DNA from: Nautilus pompilius
Lineage: Eukaryota; Mollusca; Cephalopoda; Nautilida; Nautilidae
NCBI GenBank assembly: GCA_018389105.1
Contig: JACATO010000052.1
Span: forward strand, 434,001 to 498,000
Direction of reading: 5' to 3'
Length of the DNA: 64,000 nt
The translations under genes and the position numbers were made by a program. Position 1 is the stretch's first letter. Each line of letters starts with the position of its first letter. A model generated the notes under the pieces. It did no database searches and was not told the origin of the DNA. It saw only the letters and a program-made list of their open reading frames with translations. This document shows, piece after piece, positions 25,481 through 38,130 of the stretch.

Positions 25481-28400
25481 ATATAATATATTATTATAGT
25501 GACCTGACCTTTCTATTTAATCCTAAACAGAATTGCAAATTTTTTTTTCCATTTTATTGTTGATTGGAATCTGCTTTTTGTGTATGTTTTGGTTATATGC
25601 ATCCGCCCAGCTTATTTTTTGGACTTTTTTCAAACTTTTTTTTTTTACCTTTCATAAATAATGTTTTTATTAAATAAATCAACCTTTTTATAGTTACATT
25701 TAAGAGCATTAGCCATGATCTTTTTTGTCCTAGGCACTAAAAATGCATGCAAGTGTTTTGTTTCATATTGATCCAAAACACAACAAACAAACCTAAATTC
25801 TCAATGTAATATGAGGGTTAACAAATCAAAAAGGCTAGTAAAATACATTGAACTAAAAAGTAAGGTTGGTGTACTCTTCTGCTTGCTATCACTCGATCAT
25901 AGTATATCAGTTATCTGCAGCAGTGCTGTCAAGGCTTGGGTTCAAGAAACGACATCAGTTTTTTGTTTTTTTAATTATTTGAAGAGAGCGGAGATTATCA
26001 GCCATCCCCACTGATTGGTTGACAGGTGTCTTGCTTACTAACTAAAAGTAGTGAAAATCAAAGAACATGTTACTGCTGGCTTTAACTAATATATTTGGGC
26101 TAATCCTGACTCACAAAACTGGAACTGTTTATAGTTCATTATTTAGTCATTACATCAGCATGAAAAACAACTCATTTTTGTTAAAACTGACATGCTGTAG
26201 TCTTCTATTATAATTAACAAAAAAAAAAAATTTACAATTTTGTAAAAGTTATTAGTCTTATTTTGTAAGTAAGACTGCTATCAGTTTTGATTTTCAGTAA
26301 TGTCATTATATATTCATCTCAGAGTTTATTCTTCTGATAAAATGGTATCTGCTGTTTGCTCTTGCATTCTTTTGATTTTTAATTGAGGCAAATCATGGAT
26401 GGGTGAACTGTCGGCCATGATGAATTAAATTAATATACAAAATTTGAAAGGGGAGCAGCTGCTGATATTGATAACTCTTGTCTGCTATGAAATGTTCAAT
26501 GACAAATTTTTCAGTTTGTAGGTTAGTCAATCTCTCTAATTGTCTTTTTTTTTCTTTAAGCAGAACTTTCATATATTTATGTCTAGTGTATGTATTCCAG
26601 TAATATGTTTGTGCATGAAATATGCATCTTTGAAGACATCTAGGGTTTTTTGTTGTTTTTTTTTTTGAAGAGCAAGAGTTACTAAAAATCTTCACAAATA
26701 AAGATAAAACTTATCTGACATACAACTTCTTTTTTTTTTATTTTGATTTGCAAACACAACCTAAACTTCTAATAGAGGAAAGGTCACATTTTGATTCTTT
26801 GAGAAGAATCTTTTGATTGAAATGTTATCTAATGAAAATATCTCTTGAGTATTTACATTTTTATGATTTAAGGGTTCTCTTTCCCAATTTCATGATTATA
26901 CCATGCAAATAGTTTGTTGATAAGTGAAAATTAGATGGTGTAAATGTCAGTTCACTACATCAATGTAATGGAGTGTTTTAACATTTGAATTAAATGATAA
27001 TGTAATAAATAATTCAGATTTTGGAAGTGGTCATTATTTAAACTGGATATACTTTTTTAAAACTGTTTGTGAAGACTAGTTTTTATTGGCATAAGTCTCA
27101 CCTTTTTTCTTTGAGGACTTTAAAACCTTAAATTGTTTGCATCTTTCTGAAAGCCATATGCTCTCCTTGTGGCAGTGGGATCTAGAGAGGATGGAGAACT
27201 TGTTCTCTGACTTTGTCCACTTAGCAGTTTTTGCTATATGAGTTCTTTGGAAGATTGGAATGGCTCCATCAAAGTTTGGCATGTTCTGTTGCTGAAGTGT
27301 TAAAATCCTGATGACAGAATCTTAAAGTCTGTATTGTTTGAAGGACCCGATGAAGGCTTAATGACAGAAACAGACACAGATAGATGGGGGTGAGATGTTT
27401 TTTGTTTTTTTTTTAATGTCTCAACAGCTTAGATAATCTTCTACAAGTAGAAAAACTTCCACTGCGAGTGTTTATATTTATATACAGTCCTGATGGACAT
27501 GTCAGATGAATTGTAGCTGATTAAGCTGAAAGAGGCTGATAGAGAAGCAACTTTGGAAAACAAAAGGAAAGGAAAATTTTACAAATACAGGTGGAGTTTG
27601 TGTACTGGTTTTAACAAGAAAGAAGTTAAAAAAAATAAATAAAGCATGCCAAGCAATGAGATGAGCTATAGATTTTCTATGGTTAGTGAAGAAAGAAAAT
27701 TAACTGGTTAAAAAAAATTTTTTTTATAATAGATCCCTTCCTCTTGCAGAAAAACAAGAACTGCCAAAACCATGTATGTAACATCCCTTTTGGAATTTTG
27801 TTTGTTTTATTTGTTGTTTCTTTTTTTACTTAACTTTCTTGTTGGCTTTTTAAAATATTTTTTTAAAAAAAGAAACTACTATATTCTAAGTAGTTGAGGG
27901 GTTTATCCTATTGGCATATTCTGGACATCTGGCAAGACAGACAGACAGACAGAAAGAAGAAAAAAAAAGCCAGTGAATTTAGCATACCTTTCGTTTGTTT
28001 GGCACCTCCATGGCACACTTGTAACATTGTTTAAAAAGAGAATTTTTAAAAAGGGAATTAGTTCACAGTCATTTTTTTTTGTTTGTTTTAGGTGGGATTT
28101 ATTGACAACAAATGTGAGTGTCACCATTTTTGGAATGTTAATAATGTTTATCATTAGCTCATGCAAGACTATCATCACTGAACCAATACTTTCTTTTGTC
28201 TTGTTTTGTTTTCTGTTTCTTACTGTTAGTGCTGAGTTGAAGGGAGAAAAATATTGAAAATTAAGCAGACAAGGGGGAAAATAAAGTTTTAATTCATTAA
28301 ATGCCAATAAATCCAGTTGCATATTTGTTTTAGTTTTAAAATAGAGAAATAAAAACAACAAACTGACAAACAAGTGACATTAATTTTATATGCAGATACT

Positions 28401-29100
28401 GTATAAAGCAGTCCACATAACAATGATATATTTATGTGAGAACATAACAAAGAATGCAATTTGTTTATTGCAAAGACACAAACAGCAGTATTTGGAGGTT
28501 TGTTGGCTGTGAACTTCACCAACACCATTGTGATACACACTTTTTTTTTTACCATTCTGATGTAATTACTTGCTATTCTGCAACACAAATAACTCAATAG
28601 TGAAGTTACACAGCTCCATGATGTTTTTTGGTTGGTGTGCAAAGATTCTTAAGATTTCTGACAGTATTTATGAGAATTTTGTATGATAGCATAGTTTGCT
28701 TCACTGTTCTGTATATGAAGTTAATTTTAGATTTTGAATGCCAGATACTGTTCTGATCCCATTTGGTAGGTTTGTGTAAATAATAGGGTTAACAGGAAAA
28801 TTTAAAAAAAAAACAAACAAACAAAATAATTTACTGGCATTTTCATTCACAGCATATGTGGAGAAATTTAGAGATTTGCATCTGAAGCAGAGCTTGGCAT
28901 ACTTTTGAACCAAGCTGTGAATTTTTCTGTTTTTCTTTGAAATGTGATTAAAAATATCAAACATTCTGACTTGATTCATCAAGTTTAGCTCCTGCAGTTT
29001 ATAGCTTTCCATGTACAGTGGAGATAGTTGAACTAATTTAGTGTAAAATTTCACATTAATACTTTTTTTAAAAAAAAAAAACAACAATATATTATCATTT

Positions 29101-29290
29101 GGTAAGCAGGATGGCCAAGTGGTTAAGGTACTTGCTTCTTTCTCAATCCATTGGCATGGGGGTTTTAATTCCTGTGTGCAAAAGACTTTCTCAAGCTTTA
29201 CTCAGTTTGCTCTGCAAAATTAAACGAGTGCCTAGTATGAACTAGGCACTACAGGTGGTGATGAAAGAAAATGTCCACCCCATCTTATTA
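29101..29290 (+). repeat. tRNA-derived SINE
   Basis: The head resembles a tRNA gene. TGGCCAAGTGG at 29112-29122 fits the RNA polymerase III A box (TRGCNNAGTGG), followed by TTAAGG as in Leu/Ser-type tRNAs. About 35 bp downstream GGGTTTTAATTCC (29158-29172 region) is a degraded B box (GGTTCGAATCC). The body then continues past the point where a tRNA would end, with an ACTAGGCAC-type inverted word (GTGCCTAGT ... ACTAGGCAC, 29230-29250) and an AT-rich tail. It does not fold as a complete tRNA, so I call it a SINE and not a tRNA gene. Downstream end uncertain. Confidence 0.6.
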
Positions 29291-31367
29291 CACTGTGGCT
29301 TAATAAATAATTCATTATCAATCACTTTGCCAATAAGAAGGCATCTGGGCAGGCATGTGTGATATATATTTACAATTGTCATTTCTAAGAAGAAACTTAA
29401 AATACTAAAAACTAAGTCTCAAGCAGAATGTTTTAGAAGAACAAAATATGAGAAACCTCTTCTGATTAGGTATGTGAACAAAGAGAGTAAAAATAGGATA
29501 AACATTGTACCCAAATCAAACATCAAGATCATGGGGAGGTCAGGCCAGTAGTAGCAGAAACCTCTTAAGATTTAAACCTTAACACTTCTCCAACACTTCA
29601 TTATTTACACTAGCTTTTAGCATGACAGCAGACAACTAGATTCCATTTTAATTATGTTTTTTGACATTTTAGTATTCAAGTTTTCTTTAAAGAATCAAAA
29701 AGAAATTAGTAAACTTTATTCTCAGACTAGTTTGGGTACCTGATGATGCATAGGAAAAAATTGCTTTAGGTCAACATGCATAGCTTAAAACATTGCCCAG
29801 ATTCTGAAGTACCTACACCAAAATTTGGGTCTCTAGAAGCTACAGTTCAGCTATGAAAGAGTAACAAACAAATGCACAAATACTTGAAAGTATTTATTAG
29901 ATTAACCTGTTAATTTTTATTTATTTAAGCCGGATATGCATTGCATCTCTTATTTTAATTCTTGTTTGTGATGAGTATCAGAAGTAGCAATTAGATTAAC
30001 ATGCAGTCTAACAGTCCTTTCTTTTAATCATGTGGTTTGCTCATACTCATGATATACATCAACACAAATAGGATGATTATTGCCTGTTGGGAGTAAAGTT
30101 AAGAAAAATAAAATAAGAAAGACACTTGAGCCTTGGTTATTAAGGGCCAATGTTATTACTGTTGAATGTCCAATTAGCTTGATATTTAACTTATAATGTT
30201 TGTCTTACTCTTTAGCATGTTTCTAATTTGTGCAATATGTTTTCACATTCTGTTACTGTTTTGACTGGATACATTAATTCTATACTAACTGCAGACCTCC
30301 CTTGTGGCAACTGCTAAATACTTTACTTTGTGGAGAATTAACTTTTCTGACAGGATATCCTGTGATTGGGGGAGGGGAAAACTAAGTATTGAAGAAACAA
30401 ATTTATTGGGAAAGTATAGGTGTCTGAGTATGGCAGGTGACATTTCCTCTGGAAAAATTTTTCAAATGTAATGAGATTTGAAAAGTGGAGTCTGGTACAG
30501 CTTAGAGTCTCTTGGAAAAAAAAATATTATTGTCATATTTTATTTATTTGAATAGGTTTTATATCTTAATTATAGGTATGGCAATGTGATCTTCCTTTCT
30601 ACAATGCTCTCTTTGGGAATTTTAAAAAAGTTGGTTTTAATTTCTTAGCCTTCTAGAATTATGTTATTGCTAAAATTGTAAATTCAGCATTTGAAAAATG
30701 TCACTTTTTATGAACATGTTTGAAAAATTCAAAGTACTTTTGTAAGATTTTATACTTAGCATAATTATAGAAATATTAAATTTATTACTTAGAATTTAAA
30801 AATGGATTTAATTGCTAATGCATTAAATCAGTCTGAATAAAAATGTGACTGTTTATTTTTATCAGAGAATTTTTGTCAGGAAGGCATCGAAATGAGTTCA
30901 TCCAACATTGATTTACAAACTCATTTTTGAAACATCTATCAGTGATTTCTGAATTGCGGCCTGTAATTCCAACACACCAGCGTGAACTGATTTGATTGCT
31001 CGTAAAATGATGCTCATTGTAAACTTTTAAGTCATACAGATGGTTTATGTAAGCAGCAAAATCTCAGAATTTGTTTTAATGATTTAAGTCTGGGAGTCTA
31101 AAAAAAGTGAGATTTATTCATCTGTCATTGCAAAACTTAAAGCTTCAGATCAAAGAAGAAATGTACTGGTACTTGGAAGTTGGCTACATTCCATTACCAT
31201 CTATCTACCTCATGCCTTATTAACACATTAATATTTCCAAAAAGTAGCAGAATGATTGATGATGGAAAAAAAAAAGAGAAAGCAAACAAAGCAGCTCAAA
31301 CTTCTGACTTTTATGCTTCAATTTATATAGTTGGTTTATCAGGCAGACAGAAAAATCTGTGATTATT

Positions 31368-31390
31368 TTATTATTATTATTATTATTATC
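31368..31390. repeat. TTA microsatellite
   Basis: About seven TTA units. Confidence 0.9.
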
Positions 31391-33164
31391 CATAGAATGA
31401 AGACTTGAATTAAAATCAAAGTATTCAGTGATGGTGGTGGTAAAAAATATGGAATCAGATCAATGCTATTATCAAATAATTTGTCATCTTACTCTGAGGT
31501 CATCTGGAAAGTCAGATGGTGAAAACAAGGATTGACCAATTAAAATTTTTTTTTAACTTGGCATCAACATATCAAGGTAAGACAGTCCATTACTTTACAA
31601 CTTTTTTGGCTAAACAAGAGAATTTATATTTGATCCCTTTACCTTTGTAAGCAAGCACTCGGTATATTATTCTCTGGATAGCAAGTTTTTCATTCACATC
31701 TTGAAAACTTTACTTCCTTCTATAGTCCTATGTTAAATCTCATAAAAATGTCAAAATAATGCATATTTCTTTTGAATCTTAATTGAGTAAGTATAAAATT
31801 GTTTAGCTTTTAAAACTCTAATGGCTGTGAAGATCGCACAGGAAGTCCCAGTGTAAAAGTTGGGTTTATACTTTCTAAGTTACTGAGAAAGACTTGTTCT
31901 GTGGAGTCAGGTGTATTTTTGCATTCATTAAGTTCTGTTGTCCAGTTTTAGATTTTCATCAGAAACTGTTGAAAACCATCCATTGAATGGATATGTTCTA
32001 GATTGTAATGCTCCTGTTTTTTATGTGGTTATGATTTGATCTGTTCCCAAGCAAACAGAATTTGTTGGATATCTTAAAGAATCTCAGCTGATACATTTCT
32101 ATTTGTATGTTTTTGGTGCATGTGTGTGTGTGCATACACACAGAGTTGTTGGCAATAAAGCCATCTGTTCAGTTCATCATCTTTCTCAGCTGTTTTGCTG
32201 ATATAAGCAAAAAGCTCTTTAGTTAGCTGATTAAATGAATTTTTACACTTCTCTGGCCATCCTCACCAAACTAGCAATAATTCTGTATGAAGTCTGTCAC
32301 CACTTTCACTTAGCCAGCCAACCAGCCTGATGTTGAGGTGGGTCTCTCAACCTGGCTGTTTTCATTCATTTTTAAAATTATTTTGTCATTAAGGATTATA
32401 GTCTGCATTGAACTTGTTATTGTAGCATTACAAGATGTTAGATTTGGTTCAGAACACTGCATAGAGCAACTTACTTTTAATAATATATCTTATTTTCTTC
32501 CCAATAGTCATAAGGTTGGCCATAATTAGCCTTAAGTTTAACCTTGTCTCACCTGAGAAGTCATAACATTTAATATCTCCTCTTTTCACTTTCACTGCAA
32601 CAGCAGGGTTGAATATATAATTGGTGTTTTCTGTAAAACACAGCAGTTTTAGTTAACTATAAAAGTTAGACCTGAAATTTACAGAGGTTGCATTTCTCAA
32701 GTAGCTATTAAGTAATAGGAAAAGAAGAAGACATTTCAAATTAAAGTCATGAAGAAGCTTTTAAGCCTTTAGATATTTCTTGGTTTTAGTATTTGACTTA
32801 AGCATTCAGGTCAGTGATGTTACATAAACAAAATTACTCTATTTTTAAATGTATCCACAGTAGTGAGTTTTCTTATTTATGTTGAAACATTATTGTGCAT
32901 GGCAAAATCTATTGTAGTTGAATGGAATTATTAATCATCGTGAATTAATTGTTCTTATTAATTAAACCAATGCCATTTTAAAATAATGAACTTTATGATA
33001 ATTAATGTCTGTTACATATATCACTTTATAGTGATTTATATAATGCACATGTAGTCTAATGATTCATCTATTTATTTGCTATTAGCAATCAGAGGCGCTT
33101 TTAATTTAGAATCTGGTTTCCATGGGCAGCATTTCAGATGATTAGGCTATGGATTGCTAAGCCT

Positions 33165-33330
33165 GACATAGGGGCCAACTTCTGACATATCTCACTGGCA
33201 TAGTTTCATTTTGCTCTTCATCACCAGCTAACTGTATGGGTTTCTTGCAGATACTCTGGTTTCCTCCCACATCTGAAAATGAAGAATTCCAGTAGGGACT
33301 TTGACTCGTGACCTCCAATGCTAGGAAGTC
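33165..33330 (+). repeat. SINE-like unit, family S, copy 2
   Basis: A shorter, more diverged copy of the family at 15625-15890. Shared words: GGGGCCAACTTCTGACATAT, CACCAGCTAACTGTATGGGT, TCCTCCCACATCTGAAAATG, and AATTCCAGTAGGGACTTTGA. It appears to lose similarity after about 33330. No TSD or poly-A tail could be identified. Confidence 0.45.
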
Positions 33331-34199
33331 GTCATGCAATCCACTCCATCTTGATGATTGCTCTAGTTTTTTTTTCAAAATACCATTTGAAACCAGTAAT
33401 TGAATCTTTTCCAGTCATTTGTCTGTGCAAATTGTTTTGTATATTTGAGACAACCACTAAAGAAAATTATTTACACTCATTCAATCTAAGGAAACATTTA
33501 AAAAATGTAAGAGTGGTGCAACAAATTGCGAAAATTCATTAGCAACGAATTATGTATATAATGCAAAAGATAATCTGTAAATTCTAATCACAAATAGTAA
33601 TATAATACATTAAATATTAAAATAATAATAATAAACTTTTGCAGACTTTTTTTTTTTTTGGTCTTGCACAGCAATTCCACTGCTTGGTGTGGCAGCTTTC
33701 AGACAGGTTTTTAATGAAATGTTGAGGATTCTATGCTGAGTAGAGGAACTTTGCAGAGCAAAAGGATTGCATGCAGAATATTAATTTCCATCTTTTATTT
33801 TAATGTTATACTGTTTTGGCATTTATTGTGTCATATTTTTGTGTTTGTAATTATCCTCTTCATATTATTTTTTGTGTTATTCAATTAAATTGTCAGTGAG
33901 ACTTTTAATCTTTTTCTATAATTTGTGTTAGTACTATGTTTCCTTGTTGTCATTTCAGTTTGTATATATAACTACAGTCCATGTCTCTAAGAATATCTCC
34001 ACATCACTCATATACAGTACAATGTGTAATACATGGATTGTTGAGTAGAGATATCTGGAAAGAATATTCCTGATCCCTCACATGTCCTACACCATTTTTG
34101 TATACTTTTGTTGCACTTTTCCTGTAGTCTTAATATCCTTAGCCTAACTGGCTTCATTATATAACATTTGGAATAAGTAAAGCACTAATGCCTGTCTAC

Positions 34200-36384
34200 C
34201 AGTGACAGGGGAGGCACTGAATTCAGCATTCAGCAAAATGTTTGCCTGAATGTAACATTTTGTTTCCTAAAACAGTTAAAGGCCTTGCTACCTTTTTTTT
34301 TTCACTGCATATGCTTTAATTCTTTTACTTAAAAATTTTATAATAAAATAAATTATAATTTTATTATAATAAAAAATCATCTATGCATTAAAAGTTAAAA
34401 AAATAAAAAAGTACATATCACAATAATCATTTTAAAAAAAATAATTTGACTAATAAAAAAAGTGAGGTGAAAAGCTGGAATTACTTTGCTTTAAGTCACT
34501 GGGTAATTTCGGTTGCTAAAATCAGTTGTCTTCAATTGTTTTCATCTTCACAATCACTATGCATATCTGTGTCAGCAGAAGTGAGGTCAATGACTAATCC
34601 TTCTGATTCGCTGTCTTTGGAAACTGCAAAAATTATTTTAAAAACTTGAAACTAAAATATAAAAAAAATTTCTTAAAATTCTAACTTTAATTAAACACCT
34701 TCAACAATTTGCGTATTGGGAGTTATGAAATGTACATGTGAAACCATTGCAGTCAGGTCAGCTAAGGATTGTGGGGATAAGGCAGAATTCTACATTAAAA
34801 TTCAATTTACAATTAAAAAAATACCACACAATTTAATTGAAGTAAACATGCAACGGTTTAAAAAAATTCAAACAAAAAAATTTTTTACCTTGGAATTTTT
34901 CAAGCTACCAGGATATGAAGATAGTACAGGAATATTCTGACCATAAATAATATTTGCCAGTAGACCTGACTTTTTCCATTCTTCAAAATACGCTTTGGCA
35001 TCTGTCTCCATGTTGTGCGAAGCCGTGTTTGCTGGAGTACACCAGGCCCTTAAGTTAGGGTCATACAACACAACATGAAATAAAAACAGATATTGCATGG
35101 ACTTACCTTTACTTGTAAATAAAGTCCATTCGCCTATCCTTCTGGACAAAGATTTCAATGACTTTGTTGTAAAACTTCTCTTTATTTTCTTTCAATTTTA
35201 TAAGTCTCTGCCTCAATAGAGATGATTGCCAGGGATGAAGTCATCCTTGGTCAGTTCGATTCCAACTGTAAGTTTTCAGTCGTTTCAAGGCAGAGAATGA
35301 CCTTTCAATGGACACCGTTGTAGCTGGTATAGCAAATACCAGTTGGAGCAACTCTGTGGCCTCTGGAATAGTCTGCAGGAGACCATTCTGGGCCAAAAAA
35401 CTGAGCAGCTGTCCGGGTGATTTGCATTCGTTCCTCACCATTTCTGAACTATACAAATCAATAAGATCATCCTTTAGTCTGACGAAGTCAGTGTGCCTTG
35501 CATATTTTGATAGGTTCTCCAGTTTGGTGTCATTGAAATTTTGTGACATTTCATAAAAGTTGTTGTAATCGACCAAACCTAGGAAAACTAGTTCATTGAA
35601 ATTATCAAACCTAGCTTTCAGCCGGACAATGATATTGTCCAAAATGTTATAAAAAATTCTTCTGTCATCTTTGGTCATCTTTTTATTTCTGGCATGGTCA
35701 TTTAGGCCCAGTGTACTGCATTTCTCTGTGAATCGATCATAGTGTCTCTGAGAATGATCTTAACCCTCATCTGATCTAAAAATTCTAACCCTTCCCTGGC
35801 CTTTGCATACACAAATGTCCGTTGCTCAGGCGATCATCAATTTTATATGCTTTATTTAACATTTAGCCTATAATTTTTTAATGAAAAGAGTAAAGCTTCT
35901 TCTATAAGAATATCAAAAAACATTTTGGTATTTTTCAATTTTATATCAACAAATATTTCATTTTTTGAGGCACTCTTCCTTTTTTAAATTAGATTTTTCT
36001 TGAAGTAGGAGGTTGTTCTTTATTTTTAAATGAAATAGAACATCTTATAACAATACGTGATTGCTGCATTGATACCCATTGGGTGGTAGTGAATATTAAT
36101 CCCCAAAATTGGAGTCAATCTGACCAGAATTATCTATAATCGTAAAATGTACATACTTTATTTAAATTTTTTTCCTATAATTTTTTTAACGATTTTCATA
36201 AGCTCATGCTTCAACTGGTTTCAAAGGAAAGCAGAGCCCCTCGCTGCCTCCCATCTGCACCTCTCTGACAAAATTTTGATAATAACATGGAATAAATATT
36301 ATTATTTTTTACATTTAACTACAAGAATTTTTATTGGCGAATGACAGGGGAGGCTCTGCCTCCCTTGCCTCATGCACGTCACTG
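34200..36384 (-). mobile_element. hAT DNA transposon, internally deleted
   Basis: A 2,185-bp element flanked by a perfect 8-bp duplication, CTGTCTAC at 34192-34199 and 36385-36392. Eight bases is the hallmark of hAT insertion. The left end reads CAGTGACAGGGGAGGCACTG. The right end, read inward on the minus strand, reads CAGTGACGTGCATGAGGCAA followed by GGGAGGCAGAGCCTCCCCTG. The left end appears to have lost about 10 bp after CAGTGAC. The minus strand carries the C-terminal half of a hAT transposase (about 34868-35835). The element sits directly beside a CT microsatellite (36395-36418). An AT-only 12-bp hairpin (34338-34349 with 34358-34369) lies near the left end. Confidence 0.9.
34868..35835 (-). 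pseudogene. hAT transposase C-terminal half (pseudogene)
   Basis: Reading from about 35835 on the minus strand: RTFVYAKAREGLEFLDQMRV, then after a frame change YDRFTEKCSTLGLNDHARNK, which continues into an open frame 35678-35241. That frame ends with PEATELLQLVFAIPATTVSI, ERSFSALKRLKTYSWNRT, the hAT dimerisation block (SIERSFS.L...K...RN). It resembles hAT proteins related to the ZMYM group. A frameshift or stop at about 35240 interrupts the expected continuation, which resumes as KEKFYNKVIEIFVQKDRRMD. A further frame at 35158-34868 may be the C-terminus or non-coding. The N-terminal zinc finger and most of the catalytic domain are absent, so the copy was non-autonomous. Confidence 0.8.
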
Positions 36385-36394
36385 CTGTCTACAC

Positions 36395-36418
36395 CTCTCT
36401 CTCTCTCTCTCTCTCTCA
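36395..36418. repeat. CT microsatellite abutting the hAT element
   Basis: About 12 CT units starting three bases after the right target duplication of the hAT element. Confidence 0.92.
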
Positions 36419-38095
36419 AACACACACAAAGGAGAGGAGATATCAGACAATTTGACCTTTCATGCTTTGACTTCACGGGGAGGTACCATAAAGTATAATG
36501 CAAATGCCACTATTTGAAAAGCTGCACTATTTGGAGAACAGGATGGGCCACAACATACTGTTATGATGTTTCATTTGGATTTTTTTAGTCTAGTAACATT
36601 TAAAGTGTTTCAAATGAATGGATCAGGGAGATTTCCTAATATAAGTGGCAGAAAGTCAAATGAAGTTCAATGCATAACACCTAACCATAGTTTAGAACAA
36701 TGTTATATTTAAAATGTACTGTACAGTAGTCATTTTGTTTTTAACAAAATGTCATTTAAGTAGGCTTAATAAAGTTTCTGAAAACATTCTGTACTCAAAT
36801 AAACAATATAATTTTTGCACATGCACACATGCAGAGAGAGAGAGACAGATAGAGATGCAGATACAGATGCCAGTCTTTTTTGTAATACATTTTTGTTAAA
36901 ATTTCACATTTTTATCTGCTGAATATCTCTGAAATTGTGTAAATATTTTCAGGGTTTAATTTCTCTCTATTTGTAGTTTGCCAGATTTGTACTTTCAGTT
37001 ATGTTACTTCACACAGATGTGAGCCAGCATCTAGAGATCATTATCCAAAAACAAAAATGTGAATCTTTTTCTTAAAAGAAAATAAGATAAAACAGCTTTA
37101 AAAATCAAAAATATGAACTGGGGTTTTGAAAAAAAACAAACAAATTAAATTTAAAATTGTTTATTTTTATAGTACAAATGAATGTGATATTGCATCAAGC
37201 TCTTTCAAACGGGGGTCATACTTTTCCTAATTATGCAATGCTAGTTGATAATTTTAAAAAAAAAAACTCACATTTTCTTTGTTTTGGAAAGTTTATTTGC
37301 AGATGAAGAAGATTCTCACCTTATAATTGAAAGTTCCAACTCCATTGATTGATGTAACACTGACATAATATATTTGCCTTTATGCAAGAAAAAAAGTTGA
37401 AGAAAAAAGTAGCAAATGTCAGACAAGGATGTGCTCTTGAACAAGAAATTCTTTTCCATCAGATATTGGTTTCACACAATCCTATAATTTGAAGGACCCC
37501 AATTAAAAAGTACATTTTCACAAGGCATAATAACTGCAGAAAAGCAAAATGGTGAATCTTTGAAAAACTCATCAACCTGATGAAAGCATTAATAGGAATA
37601 ACTTGAAAATTTTTTTTTTTTCCAATACTTTGGCCAAAACTCTCTGGTGTTTGATGATTATATCTCATTTTCCTTTAAATTTTTTGTAGACTATTTCTGA
37701 TGAGAGCAACATGTTATTGCCCAGTTACAGAAACTGGGCAGGAGTTAGTTCACCCTTGTTCTACAAATGTGGGAGTGGGAAAATGCCTAGACCAAACGTC
37801 TGGTTCCTGTTAGGATCTCTGATAAAAATAACAGATAAAAAGTCTAGGTCAAGAATCTTGAAAATCTCTTGGTGATGATTTGTTTGTTTTTTTAAATTTA
37901 ATTAGATTTCCTTAAAATTAACTTTTAATATTTTTCTGCAAATAATTTTATTTTAAAAAATTTTTATGTGACTCATGCTTAACTGGCCTGACCAATTATT
38001 CAGATAAGCAATGGAGATTAAACATTTTTAAAAATTAGTGTCTGAATGAAAAAAAAAAAAAAATTAAAGTGGGTTTAATAAATTCCACACATTTG

Positions 38096-38130
38096 CTATA
38101 TATATATATATATATATTTTTTTTTTTTTT
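38096..38130. repeat. TA microsatellite followed by poly-T
   Basis: Eleven TA units then a run of T. Confidence 0.92.

Noticed and set aside
27076-27282. Possible minus-strand host exon (68-codon open frame, less AT-rich)
   Set aside because: No convincing splice sites at both ends and no recognisable peptide.
27903-29087. Four overlapping open frames of 94-156 codons
   Set aside because: Peptides are rich in Phe, Leu, Lys and Asn with long homopolymer-encoded runs, there is no recognisable domain and they lie on both strands; chance in AT-rich DNA is the simplest reading.
29101-29180. Possible tRNA-Leu or tRNA-Ser gene
   Set aside because: The A box is good, but the B box is degraded and no acceptor stem closes; SINE head preferred.
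34338-34369. 12-bp perfect hairpin inside the hAT element
   Set aside because: Composed only of A and T, so expected by chance in this sequence.
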